DNA of 47,512 bases. Origin: Cytauxzoon felis. Its lineage: Eukaryota; Apicomplexa; Aconoidasida; Piroplasmida; Theileriidae. The notes below the pieces were generated by a model. That model had not been told where the DNA came from. It saw only the letters and a program-made list of their open reading frames with translations, and made no database searches. A program made the position numbers and the translations under genes. The stretch spans positions 1 through 47,512 of the forward strand of contig JAIQCW010000324.1 of assembly GCA_020283715.1 (NCBI GenBank), read 5' to 3'. Below, one piece after another: positions 37,216-47,247 of this stretch. Numbering within the stretch: the stretch's first letter is position 1; every line of letters starts with the position of its first letter.

Positions 37216-37783
37216 ATGGAAGATAAAATTGTAAAATTGGGTAGAACACTAATTTGAAGGATGGATAGATTCTGATGTAATGGTGAGCGGTGAGAGGAGT
37301 CTTCATGACCTTCTTCTGTCAGTATTTAAATCTGTATATTTTCTGTGTTCATTGAATTTGACGAGGGCTATATTTAAATCATGAGTGAATTTAAGATGAT
37401 ATGAGTGTATTATTAAATCTTAATATTATGGTATAAGTTGATTTATTGATATAGACTACGCATGTCCTACTAGAATTAAGTAGTGTTAATTTACCCCATG
37501 TTATAGGAATCTCGTTGATGGCGTAGTATATGATTACCTTGATTTTGGGGAGTTATTAAGATAATTTATTGAGAAAATCTAAATTATTTTAATAATAGAT
37601 ACACGTCCTATATTAGAGGTTTGGATTATGTATAAAATAATTGAGTATTCACAATGTATTATAAAATGATTTGTAGAATGCATTATATATAGTCATGAGA
37701 ATATCTGACTATATAAATGTAATTAAGATTTAATAAGAGTATATCATCTGTATACAAAATATATGAAATAGCATACTGTAAAT

Positions 37784-39950
37784 ATGGGAAAGATGTATTA
37801 TTTTACATTTATATATGTAATATTATGTGGATATTTACGTATAGCTATATCTGAGGGTGTTGATGCTTTTAAAGCACCTGTAAGATTGGATATACATACT
37901 AAAGAGAGTACAGATAAGGTTAAAGTAACTAGAACAGAGGATGGTAATATGACTACATATGAAATTGAACCAAATAATGGATATAAAATTGATGAATTTA
38001 CAGATGGTGATAAAATAATATATCAACCAAAAGATAATGAACCATTTATATCCCTAGCCGTAAAATATTCTAAAAATATTGAGGATGAACCGGTTATTGT
38101 AACATTGAGATTATCATTAGGAACACCTAATTCACCACATGAGATCAATTATTATTTGTATAAAAATAAATGGAAGAAGATTGTTGTGGATTTTTACAAT
38201 TATATTACAAAAAAGATTGGAGATGGTAAGAAGATTGATAGAGATGCTGAAGTTGAGGAGTATATTAAATTGATTAATTTAATGGATAAAAAGAGTTTAA
38301 GATATATTATGTCTGATGATACTTCTTTAGACTCTGCTATTTTTACTGATTATGATGTAGATATGAATAAGAATGTATTACAAGGACCAATTGAAGAAGG
38401 TACAGGTAAACTTGTTATGGGTAGTTTCCTTAATAGACAAGGGATATTGATAAGAACTTATGCCTCTAGAGTTAAGAATCCAAAGGGACATGTTATATTA
38501 GTACATGGTGTATCTAGTCATTTTAGATCATCATTTTGTTCTTATAATCTTGAATGGCATATAAAATATTTTGGTGAATATGCTGATCCAGAGATACAAA
38601 ATAATTTTAATAATAGAGAACTTGATGATATTTTCCCCAATATTAAAGATTCACTTGGATGTCAATCAATTTCCCATAAAGATTCATTACATGGTAAAAA
38701 TGCCTTTGACTTAACGCCCAGATTCTTATATGAAGGTAGTTTTGTAAGTGTACTCAATAGATTAGGATACTCAGTATATGGTTTGGATTTACAATCCCAT
38801 GGATTATCTGCTGGTATATGTGAACATAGATGTTATGTTAATAAGTTTGATGACTTTGCATTCGATGTTATACAATTCGTCAGCATCGTAAAGGGAGGTA
38901 AATTTGATTCAGAATTGGAAGCATGGAATCCTAAAACTGTCTTCAGTAATCAACGTCATGATAATAATCAATACCATCTAGTCGGATTATCAATGGGTGG
39001 TAATATCGTATTGAAAGCACAAGTATTATTCAGCATGATAGTGCATGCACCCATCAAATTAGTAGATAGTATGGTAGCAATGAGCGCCATGCTCAGTCTA
39101 GATAATTTCCGCACCAAAATCAATCTACTCCTACAACCATTAGTAAGAATTATCGCATCAATAGCACCAAAACTACCCGTCATACTACAACGACTCGATG
39201 ATCACTCATATGGAATGATGCTCTGTATGAGATATAATGTAAGTTTACCCAAAGAATGTTGCAACTCTCATCTGAAGTATATCCCGCCGTCAGCTCTCCA
39301 CCTGAGGTTACAACCACCGTTGGTCTTGCAGACAGCTCTTCTAATTTACTATCCCTGAAGGGTATAGCCACTCCCGGAGATCGTGGTAGAGGTGGAGGTA
39401 TGGATGTAACCTCAAGTGGAAAACCCGTAGCTGATCTCAGGTGGAACCTGGAAGCGATCTCTGGGAGTGTCTCTACTCTTTAGAGATAGGTAAATAGAAG
39501 AGCTGTCTGCAAGACAACCTCGGGTGGAACGGCGACTGGAATACATCATGTTGATGTCTCATTTCATTCATTTGATTTCATATTTCTTCTATAGGACCCA
39601 TTATATTACTGTAGTAGATTTGCATCAAAGATGATTGTATGTCTATATGATGAGATTCAAGATTTAAAGAGGAATATGCATCATTTCCCCAATGATTTAC
39701 CAACTCTATTCATACATTCTAGGGATGATCCAATGTGTAGCATCAAGGTGAGTTGAAGACTACTCGAAATCTTATTTCCTTTCTACAGGGTCCTAAGGAA
39801 TATTTGTTCAATTATTTCAAGGATAACCACTTTACTAGATTGTTAGAATTGGATGGTAATACACATATTATTACAACACCGATATTCATGCCATTAATGA
39901 CCTCCATATTCGATCGATGGTTCAATGTAATCGATACACAACACAGCTGA
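37784..39950 (+). CDS. FAINT-like domain fused to alpha/beta hydrolase (hydrolase 2)
   Basis: Three exons (37784-39238, 39595-39747, 39789-39950) give 589 residues. After a signal peptide (about 1-23), residues 25-165 are a FAINT-like domain matching the separate protein at 11875 (KESTDKVKVTRTEDGN, DFYNYITKKIGDGKKI). After a linker, residues from about 205 align with the hydrolases at 9197 and 40632 (GKLVMGSFLNRQGI onward). The hydrolase triad is intact: GLSMGG (Ser403), HSRDDPMC and DGNTHIIT, with oxyanion-region HGVS. Both introns are at the same positions and phase as in the paralogues; the first (356 nt) carries a mosaic element. This fusion supports a functional link between the secreted FAINT-like proteins and the hydrolases. 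CCCCAT lies 290 bases upstream rather than about 115. Confidence 0.88.
39266..39545. repeat. Mosaic hairpin element (copy 25, in hydrolase 2 intron 1)
   Basis: TCTCATCTGAAGT, a CCGTCAGCTC cassette, CCACCTGAGGTTAC, TTGCAGACAGCTC, CCCT-GA-AGGG, CCACTCCCGGAGATCGTGG, AACCTCAAGTGG, CCCGTAGCTGATC, CCTGGAAGCGATCTCTGGG, TCTTTAGAG, GTCTGCAAGAC and ACCTCGGGTGG. Shares its opening with the hydrolase 1 intron but differs in module order. Confidence 0.9.
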
Positions 39951-40099
39951 TTATAACACTATTGATTAAACAATCACATAATGTAGGAAAAATTCCTCTT
40001 GTTCAGCTTAAATGCAGAAAATTGTAAACCTTTACATATATACTTTAACTATCACTACAGAATGGCGCGAAGGAACTCGAAACTGAGGGGTTGGTTGCT

Positions 40100-40250
40100 C
40101 CAGTTGAGGTCCAATCTACCTCTTCACCACCACGATCTCTGGGAGTGGCTATACCCTTTAGGGATAGGTAAATGGAAGAGGCCTCCACGGCGAGTGGAAA
40201 GAAGAGTTGGATTGTAACCTCAGGTGAAGAGTTCTCTGCGAGAAAGGAGA
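40100..40250. repeat. Mosaic hairpin element (copy 26)
   Basis: CCAGTTGAGGTCCAATC, CCACGATCTCTGGGAGTGG, CCCT-TT-AGGG (40154-40163), CCTCCACGGCGAGTGG, AACCTCAGGTG and CTCTGCGAGA. Lies in the intergenic stretch after hydrolase 2. The rest, to 40513, is AT-rich without a gene. Confidence 0.88.
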
Positions 40251-40513
40251 GTAATAATAATATTCTAATGACTACATTTCAGTCATTACCTTCATTCTAG
40301 TTATATAAGTCATCTCAGTATATGTAGTATGCCCATACCCCATTGTTGATGTTACATATTTAAGTATCGATCTTTATTAGATTAGTTTAGCATGAAGGGA
40401 ATATTATAATAATTTCTGTAATTAGATGTAAATTGTATTATAATTGTAATGTTTTAATTTAATGTTGTTGTATTTTATTTATTATTTCCTGTACGATTTA
40501 TGCTGTTAAAATT

Positions 40514-40519
40514 CCCCAT
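40514..40519 (+). promoter_or_regulatory. CCCCAT motif upstream of hydrolase 3
   Basis: CCCCATTGTT followed by an A-run and ATAGTCTC, 118 bases before the ATG at 40632. Matches the upstream region of hydrolase 1 and the 11875 gene in word and spacing. Confidence 0.4.
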
Positions 40520-40631
40520 TGTTAAAAATAGTCTCATTTAAGTCTGTTATATGTTATATTCATTGTTGAAATGACTATTCAACCATATATTCAATGATAT
40601 CACTGTTATAGGACCCTACATTTATAAGAGA

Positions 40632-42155
40632 ATGTATATCCTTCAACTCATTATTATCGCATTGTGTAAATACACATATATAGCTGTTGATTATGGTACT
40701 GAAATTCTGGATTCAAGCAATCATTCAAGCAATCATACTGCTGAAGACAATGGAAATGATCAGGGTAAACTTGTTATGGGCAGTTTCCTTAATAAACAAG
40801 GGATTAGGATTAGAACTTATGCATCAAGAGTGAAGGATCCAAAGGGTCACACGATACTTGTCCATGGCATTCGTGGACATTTTAGATCTGACTTCTGCAG
40901 GTATAATGTTGAATGGTACACTGATAATGTTGGAGAGTATCCAATTCTGGATGCTAAAACTTTATTTGATAAAGAATTAGAGGATGTTTTCCCTGATTTG
41001 GAATCATTAAAGAAAGATGGAACAGTGAATGAAGATCGGTTGCATGGTATAAATGCATTTGATGTGACACCTAGATTCTTATATGAAGGAAGTTTTGTGC
41101 ATGCATTGAATAGATTAGGACTCTCTGTATATGGCATGGATTTACAATCACATGGATTATCTGGAAGTAGATATAAGCATAGATCTTACGTTGATAAGTT
41201 CGACGACTTTGTTTATGATGTCATGCAATTCGTCAGTATCATAAAGAGAGGTAAATTTGATGACTCAAGCGAAGTATGGGATGAACAAAACGTCTACAGT
41301 AATGACCGCCATGATAATCTCCCATATTACCTCATTGGATTATCATTGGGTGGTAATGTCGTATTAAAGGCACAAGTGTTTTTTAGTTTGAATACCAAGG
41401 GACATAGTAAATTCGTAGATGGTATACTCGCATTAAGCCCCGTGCTAAGTTTCAGTAATCGTTCACCTACTACAAGTATGATCCTCTATTCATTCTCAAT
41501 AATATTCACATGCTTAAAACAATCCAAAGGTTTTCTACTCGGAAATACCAAAAGCTATGATGGTGGTGTTGTCTCTTGTATGCGATTTAATGTAAGTTAA
41601 ACACATAGCGAGAGCGGTCATTCTAAACCGCCGTGTAACCCACCCGAAGTCCAATCACTATACTTCCACCTTGTCTTCCACTCGCCGTGGTGGCTTCATC
41701 TAATTATTCATCTCTAAAGAGTAAAGCCACTCCCGGAGATCGTGGCGATGATGTAGTGATTTTACCTCATGTGTATCACTCATTTCATTCATTTGATTTC
41801 ATATTTCTTCTTCAGGACCCGCTATATTATTCGAATAGTTTATCAAAAAGACTAGTACTATGTTTATACAATTCAGTTAGAACTTTGAGGAATAGAATGA
41901 ATCATTTCCCCAAAAATTTACCCACCCTATTCATACATTCCAAAGATGATCCAATGTGTAGTATAGAGGTAAGTTGACTATACTTTATTATACACTTCCT
42001 TCCTCCAGGGTCCAAAATATTATATGGATACATATTTTAAAGACAGCGAAATTGTAAAATTACATGAATTAGATGGTAAGACTCATGTTATCACCAAACC
42101 ATCACATGTTCAAACAATTACACCAGTTTTAAAAGAATGGTTTGATACACTCTAA
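40632..42155 (+). CDS. Secreted alpha/beta hydrolase, lysophospholipase-like (copy 3)
   Basis: Three exons (40632-41591, 41816-41968, 42009-42155) give 419 residues. Nearly identical to hydrolase 1 in the signal peptide and first 70 residues (MYILQLIIIALCKYTYIAVD), then more diverged. The triad is visible: nucleophile elbow GLSLGG (Ser238), HSKDDPMC and DGKTHVIT, with oxyanion-region HGIR. Intron positions and phases equal those of the two paralogues; intron 1 (224 nt) carries a mosaic element with a different module set, intron 2 is 40 nt. The 3' flank up to about 42270 is duplicated after hydrolase 1. Together these indicate gene duplication followed by rebuilding of the intron content. Confidence 0.9.
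41640..41775. repeat. Mosaic hairpin element (copy 27, in hydrolase 3 intron 1)
   Basis: CACCCGAAGTCCAATC, a CCAC-TCGCC-GTGG cassette, CTAATTATTCATCTCTAAAGAG, CCAC-TCCCGGAGATC-GTGG and a decayed ACCTCATGTG border. The shortest intronic copy. Confidence 0.88.
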
Positions 42156-42273
42156 ATGTAGTTTTTAATTTAAAAATAATCACACATGGGAAAATACCCA
42201 TAGAAACACACGTATTATTTTAAAATGTAGCTTAATCGTTTACTGTATTTATTATATATTATTCATTATTCAT

Positions 42274-42376
42274 TCCACCTGAGGTTACATCCACCTCCTT
42301 CCACTCGCCGTGGTGGCTCTTCTATTTAGTTGTCCCTTCGCTTCCCTGAGATCAGCTACGGGTCCACTCGAGGTCC
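42274..42376. repeat. Mosaic hairpin element (copy 28)
   Basis: CCACCTGAGGTTAC, CCAC-TCGCC-GTGG, TCTATTTAGTTGTCCC, GCT-TCCCTGAGATC-AGC and CCACTCGAGGTCC. Directly precedes an orphan VESA-type upstream copy. Confidence 0.88.
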
Positions 42377-42394
42377 AAAACTATAATATTCTTA

Positions 42395-42712
42395 ATTAAA
42401 TACAATAAATATCTTCACTTAATTATTTACAATCTTCTAATAATATTATATTAATTTTATAAAGTGTAATTATTTATATAAATGTATTATTATAAGTATT
42501 ATATAGTTACTATACTTCACATTATGTTAGTAGTTAAATAGTATATATATTATAATAATTATATATATTAATACATATATATCATCATACAACTATAAAT
42601 CATCCTTCAATTGTATTTATATATTAGTATACGTTATATTTAAAGAGATATCATCAATAGATTGTTAAAATGTAGTGGAAATGGTGTTTATTATCCCGAC
42701 AATTATAGGGTA
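42395..42712 (+). repeat. Orphan copy of the VESA-like gene upstream region
   Basis: The best-preserved orphan copy. It shares TTATGTTAGTAGTTA, ATATATCATCATACAACTAT, ATCATCCTTCAATTGTAT, GAAATGGTGTTTATTATCCC and the following GACAATTATAGGG-type end with the sequence upstream of the VESA-like gene. No antigen gene follows; a mosaic element begins about 12 bases later. Confidence 0.7.
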
Positions 42713-42724
42713 TATTGAAGGTAG

Positions 42725-42884
42725 TGATGGATCATCCATCATGGGAATGATGGAAGATGGTGCTAAGGATGTGTTGGATGTAACCTCAAGTGGGACATCC
42801 GCCACGATCTCTGGGAGTGGCTTTACTCTTTAGAGATAGGTAAATAGAGAAGCTGACGGCAGGACAGACCTCAGGTGGAGGTGC
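42725..42884. repeat. Mosaic hairpin element (copy 29)
   Basis: The GATGGATCATCCATCATGGGA module (also present in the BDP1 exon and the RING-FHA N-terminus), AACCTCAAGTGG, CCACGATCTCTGGGAGTGG, TCTTTAGAG, GGTAAATAGAG, GCTGACGGCAGGAC and ACCTCAGGTGG. Confidence 0.88.
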
Positions 42885-42962
42885 GTGAGGCGGTGTTACA
42901 TGTATTTGATGTAGACGTTCAAGATTAAAATTAGAGTATAAACTTCATTATGTGTGTTTATA

Positions 42963-43856
42963 TTAGTGTTGGTTTTTATCAAACTGAATACATAAATCGG
43001 CGGATGTTTCCATATCGATAAAGTTTTTGAATGACTTATGTAGGAGTACATGTTGTAAAGTTAGGCATCCTGAGCTTGGTTGTGGTAGGAATTTGAGATT
43101 TTTAAATGTCCATCCTTGATTTTTGAAAATTGTGACTAATTTCATACAAGCTTCTCTTTCTTCGGTACCATCACCAATAGAGATAACAGAGAAGGGTTCA
43201 CCGAATTTTAATTGTCTTAGGAATTGTTCTTCGATAAGATCGATAAATATGAAATATTTCCAATGTTTTTGTGCGAGTAGGCTATTACCGAATCGATCTC
43301 TAGCTGATATGATTCTAATTTTATGTTCGATGAGGAATTCGGCAACTTTGGGTAAATATCGTTCACATGATTGTGATATCCATTCAGAACTAGCATTAGT
43401 AACAATAACAACAGTACCAAAATTGATGGCAACTTTTAAATTATTGAGTACAGCATCACTTAATTTATTTAATTCATTAATGATATCATTATTATTATTA
43501 TTTAAATGTTTATATAATGTTAATGAACAAGTAGGTAATATTGTATCATCATAATCAAATATAATTAATTTAGATTTGTTATTATCATAATCTAATTCTA
43601 AATTAATAATTGAATCTATAGAATTTTTTTTTTGAATTAATTGTTCATCATCTCTAGATGTATCATAATTATTATTACAATCTAATGATACTCTAGTTAA
43701 ACATGATGATATAGAATTATTACTATTCCATTTATTTTTATATATATCATTAGAGTGTCTATCTATAGATTCCCATTTATTAATATCAAATAATTCATTA
43801 TTCATTTTATTATTTGATATTAATTTACAATCTTTGCGATCATTTATATTATCCAT
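42963..43856 (-). CDS. HAD-superfamily protein with DxDxT nucleophile motif
   Basis: 297 residues, single exon. The N-terminal 95 residues are Asn/Ser-rich low complexity. The core starts with LIIFDYDDTILP, the HAD motif 1 (DxDxT), followed by VVIVTNAS (motif 2), KYFIFIDL, and SVISIGDGTEEREAC (motif 4-type acidic residues). This identifies a haloacid dehalogenase-like phosphohydrolase with a minimal cap, of a kind found in plants and protists as uncharacterised protein phosphatase-like enzymes. Substrate unknown. The Asn-rich N-terminus is typical of AT-rich apicomplexan genes. The region upstream (43857-44267) is AT-rich with no gene I can support. Confidence 0.85.
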   Translation of the reverse strand: MDNINDRKDCKLISNNKMNNELFDINKWESIDRHSNDIYKNKWNSNNSISSCLTRVSLDCNNNYDTSRDDEQLIQKKNSIDSIINLELDYDNNKSKLIIFDYDDTILPTCSLTLYKHLNNNNNDIINELNKLSDAVLNNLKVAINFGTVVIVTNASSEWISQSCERYLPKVAEFLIEHKIRIISARDRFGNSLLAQKHWKYFIFIDLIEEQFLRQLKFGEPFSVISIGDGTEEREACMKLVTIFKNQGWTFKNLKFLPQPSSGCLTLQHVLLHKSFKNFIDMETSADLCIQFDKNQH

Positions 43857-44269
43857 TTATATTATTATTATTTATTGCGATTTATTATTTCAACCTTGCG
43901 ATATTTTCATCATCTATCAATCGCCTTGTATTTATCATCAATTTATTTTATCTATTCGGATTCCATAAAAATATTATTATCTTATATAATTATATTTTAT
44001 CTAAAACACTTTTTTTTATATAACATCATTATTATCTTGCATTATCATCCACTTTTATGCACAGTATTGCATACACCAACAACACTGCACTTTTACTCCA
44101 ATACATACATGTATAAAAATATCTAAATCTATATCATATTATTAACAAATATTATCTCTATACAATTTTATAATATTATTCCTCTACTCGATACACCATC
44201 CAATGACCACCAAGTCGATGTATACACGAAGTTACAATCATACACTCTTCATCATACAGACAACTCTCC

Positions 44270-44986
44270 TCCACCGATGTCCAATCCAACTCCCTTCGTC
44301 CTGCCGTCAGCTCTCCACTTGAGGTTACCTCAACCGTAGGTCGTCCTGCCGTCAGCCTCCTCTATTTACTTCCCCCTTCGCTTCCCTGAGATCAGCTGCG
44401 GGTTCTCCACTTGAGGTCATGTACTATACACCACATCTTCATCCTACACTCGTCGTTCCAACTACCTTCATCACTTCCACTCGCCGTGGTGGCCTCTCTA
44501 TTTACTTCCCCCTCAAACTCCCGTAGATCGTTTTCGGGTAGTCCACTTGAGGTCATGTACTATACATCTTATCTTCATCTTCCACTCGGCGTGGTGAAGG
44601 TAGTGATTGTAACCTCAAGTGGAATGAATGTTTTTATCATCCTAGACCATATGGTCGTCGGCGTATAACCTCGAGTGGACAACACCTCAGTCGCAAGCTC
44701 CTTCGGCCACGATCTCCGGGAGTGGCAATACTCTTTAGAGATAGGTAATTGGAGGAGGCTCCACGCCGAGTGGGAAGATAAGGTGTATTGTACATGACCT
44801 CAAGTGGATGCGAGTGGAATGAATGTTTTTATCATCCTAGACCATATGGTCGTCGGCGTATAACCTCGAGTGGACAACACCTCAGTCGCAAGCTCCTTCG
44901 GCCACGATCTCCGGGAGTGGCAATACTCTATAGAGATGGATAAATAGAGAAGGCTCCACGCCTAGTGGGAAGACCTCGAGTGGAGT
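44270..44986. repeat. Large mosaic hairpin cluster (copy 30) with 195-bp tandem duplication
   Basis: A run of borders and cassettes, including CTG-CCGT-CAG, GCT-TCCCTGAGATC-AGC, CCAC-TCGCC-GTGG, AAAC-TCCCGTAGATC-GTTT (44515-44533) and CCAC-TCGGC-GTGG. From 44621 a unit of 195 bases (beginning GGAATGAATGTTTTTATC) is repeated at 44816. The first copy has CTCTTTAGAGATAGG, the second CTCTATAGAGATGG, and the final cassettes differ (CGCCGAGTGG versus CGCCTAGTGG). After it, 44987-45063 is a simple CATTTCATTNGTTCGTT-type repeat. Confidence 0.92.
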
Positions 44987-45063
44987 AACACGTCGTGTAG
45001 ACAACGACTCGCTCATTCTTCGTTCGTACTCGTTCATTTCATTACTCACTTCGTTCGTTTATT

Positions 45064-47247
45064 TCATTCACTACGTTGTTCGCTTTGATAATCATTGATA
45101 TGTGACTGTAGTAGTTGTGAGATGATTAGTGTGGCTGACGAGGGTAATCTTCGATTATTATCGTTGGCGTTTGTAATTTCGATTTTGCATTGTCCGACTT
45201 TGAAAACGAATCCTGGTGAGATTGGTAAAGGTTCTTGGAATGGTTTAAGTTTAAGGAATGTGCCTAGTGTAGAGGTATCTCTGAGTAGCCATCTTTCACC
45301 TTTGGGTTTACATCCATCATAATATATGAGGCAATGTTCTCTAGAAATGTATCCATTTTGTGTGGTGATACTCAACTTCTTATAAGCTGATTGTGTAATA
45401 GGTCCACGTCCAAGTATAACACCTTTAGGGCATATCCATACATCACGTTCAATTTGTGAATCAGCATAGATACGTAATTTAAGATGTGAATCTAATACAT
45501 GTAATTGTTGTTGTTGTTGTTCATTTAAATTATTAATTTCATTAAAATCAATAATAGATTTAGTAATAGGATTCCATTTAAAATCTTTAAATGGTGTACC
45601 AATAGAATCATTAAATAAAGTAATATCAATTTCATGTTTATCACCAATATGTATACGATCCCCATTTTTTAATGAATATAAACCTTGTAATTTAATCATA
45701 GTACCAATAGTACTACCAACATCTAATATACCAATATTATTATTATTATCATTACAATATACAAATAATAAATGTGATAATGATACAGATGAATGTGGTA
45801 AATGTAATAAACTTTTAATATGTCTACCAGCATCCCAAGGTAATTTATTAGGTATATCTAATGAATTAAATATAATACCATCAATTTTATGATTAATATC
45901 ATGAAATACTTTTAATATAATAGGATATGTTAATTCATTACGATAACATAATTGTGGTGTATTAATTAAATAATCTTCTACCCAATTATGTAATCTAATA
46001 TTAGTATATTCTTTATTATTAATATCAATACCTATTAATTGTCTTAATGTACGATAATCATCAATAGTAAATACCCATTTATATTTTGACCATTTATTAT
46101 TATTATTAAAATAATCTATTATACATATACATAAATCATCAAAAAATATAGGTGATTGTAATATATCATTAAATATAATACGTAAAAATAATGTTATACT
46201 TATAAATGGTTTTAAACAATTCTCATCCCACCATAATTTATCTGTTATATATGATATATTTGGTATATTATTTATTTTTTCTATATTCCTTTTTCTTAAT
46301 TTTAATAATTTTACTATATTTGATAATATTATATTTATATTTAATATTTTTCCTACTGGTTGTCTACATAATGGACATAATTTACCTGTTAATTTATTAT
46401 GTCCAATACAATATCTACAATATGTATGCCCACATAATAATGTTACTGGAAAATAAAAATATTCTAAACATATAGGACATATTAAATCTTTTAATATATT
46501 ATTTAAACATTGCTCATCCATTACTATTTGACGTTTTAAATCACCACTATCGATGGATAAATTTATACTCTTCTTCTTCTCCTTCTCCTTCTCTATAACA
46601 TCCACACTCCCATTTCCATCCTCATTAATAGTTAATTCATCTATATTTATAGGTATAATCTCATTATTATCATCAGTATTTATCTGATTTGTAACATCAC
46701 CTTGTATATCATCTAATATATTATTATAACCATCTATTAATTGTGAATTTGAATAATCCATCATATCACATCTAATAATATTATTATAAGCATCTACCCT
46801 ATTCAATGATTCTTGTGTAAATATATTATAATCTATATCTATATCATCTATAGATGATATACCAAATATACCATCCTTATTATATTCATCCATAGATGAA
46901 CCCTCCATCAATAATAACATTGATGATGATCTATCCATAATATTATTAATACCCGATCTTAACGATATACCACACGATGTCGAATCTAATACACATTGTC
47001 TTCCCACTGCCGTGGAGGCTCTTCTATTTATCTCACCCTCCAGCTCCCGTGGATCGCTTCCAGGTCTTTCGCTTGAAGTTACATCTACTACACCTTGTCT
47101 TCCCACTGCCGTGGAGGCTCTTCTATTTATCTCACCCTCCGCTTCCCTGAGATCAGCTACGGGTTCCATTTGAGGTCTAGTACTACTCTTCATTCCACTT
47201 GAGGTTACATCCAACATATCCTTAGAACCATCTTCCATCATTCCCAT
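45064..47247 (-). CDS. RING-finger protein with FHA domains, probable E3 ubiquitin ligase
   Basis: 727 residues. A C3HC4 RING lies at about 255-295: ICPICLEYFYFPVTLLCGHT then YCRYCIGHNK...CPLCRQPVG. An FHA-like region follows at about 490-545 (GILDVGSTIGTMIKLQGL, NGDRIHIGD), and a second FHA at about 600-705 (GVILGRGP, YISREHCLIYYDG, LLRDTSTLGTFL). RING plus FHA suggests a phospho-peptide-directed ubiquitin ligase of the CHFR/RNF8 style. The first 95 or so residues are translated mosaic element (EPVADLREAEGEINRRA, PGSDPRELEGEINRRA, TAVGRQ twice). The frame stays open upstream of this ATG to about 47490 without another ATG, so the true start may lie in an exon outside the window. No intron seen. 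Confidence 0.85.
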   Translation of the reverse strand: MGMMEDGSKDMLDVTSSGMKSSTRPQMEPVADLREAEGEINRRASTAVGRQGVVDVTSSERPGSDPRELEGEINRRASTAVGRQCVLDSTSCGISLRSGINNIMDRSSSMLLLMEGSSMDEYNKDGIFGISSIDDIDIDYNIFTQESLNRVDAYNNIIRCDMMDYSNSQLIDGYNNILDDIQGDVTNQINTDDNNEIIPINIDELTINEDGNGSVDVIEKEKEKKKSINLSIDSGDLKRQIVMDEQCLNNILKDLICPICLEYFYFPVTLLCGHTYCRYCIGHNKLTGKLCPLCRQPVGKILNINIILSNIVKLLKLRKRNIEKINNIPNISYITDKLWWDENCLKPFISITLFLRIIFNDILQSPIFFDDLCICIIDYFNNNNKWSKYKWVFTIDDYRTLRQLIGIDINNKEYTNIRLHNWVEDYLINTPQLCYRNELTYPIILKVFHDINHKIDGIIFNSLDIPNKLPWDAGRHIKSLLHLPHSSVSLSHLLFVYCNDNNNNIGILDVGSTIGTMIKLQGLYSLKNGDRIHIGDKHEIDITLFNDSIGTPFKDFKWNPITKSIIDFNEINNLNEQQQQQLHVLDSHLKLRIYADSQIERDVWICPKGVILGRGPITQSAYKKLSITTQNGYISREHCLIYYDGCKPKGERWLLRDTSTLGTFLKLKPFQEPLPISPGFVFKVGQCKIEITNANDNNRRLPSSATLIISQLLQSHINDYQSEQRSE

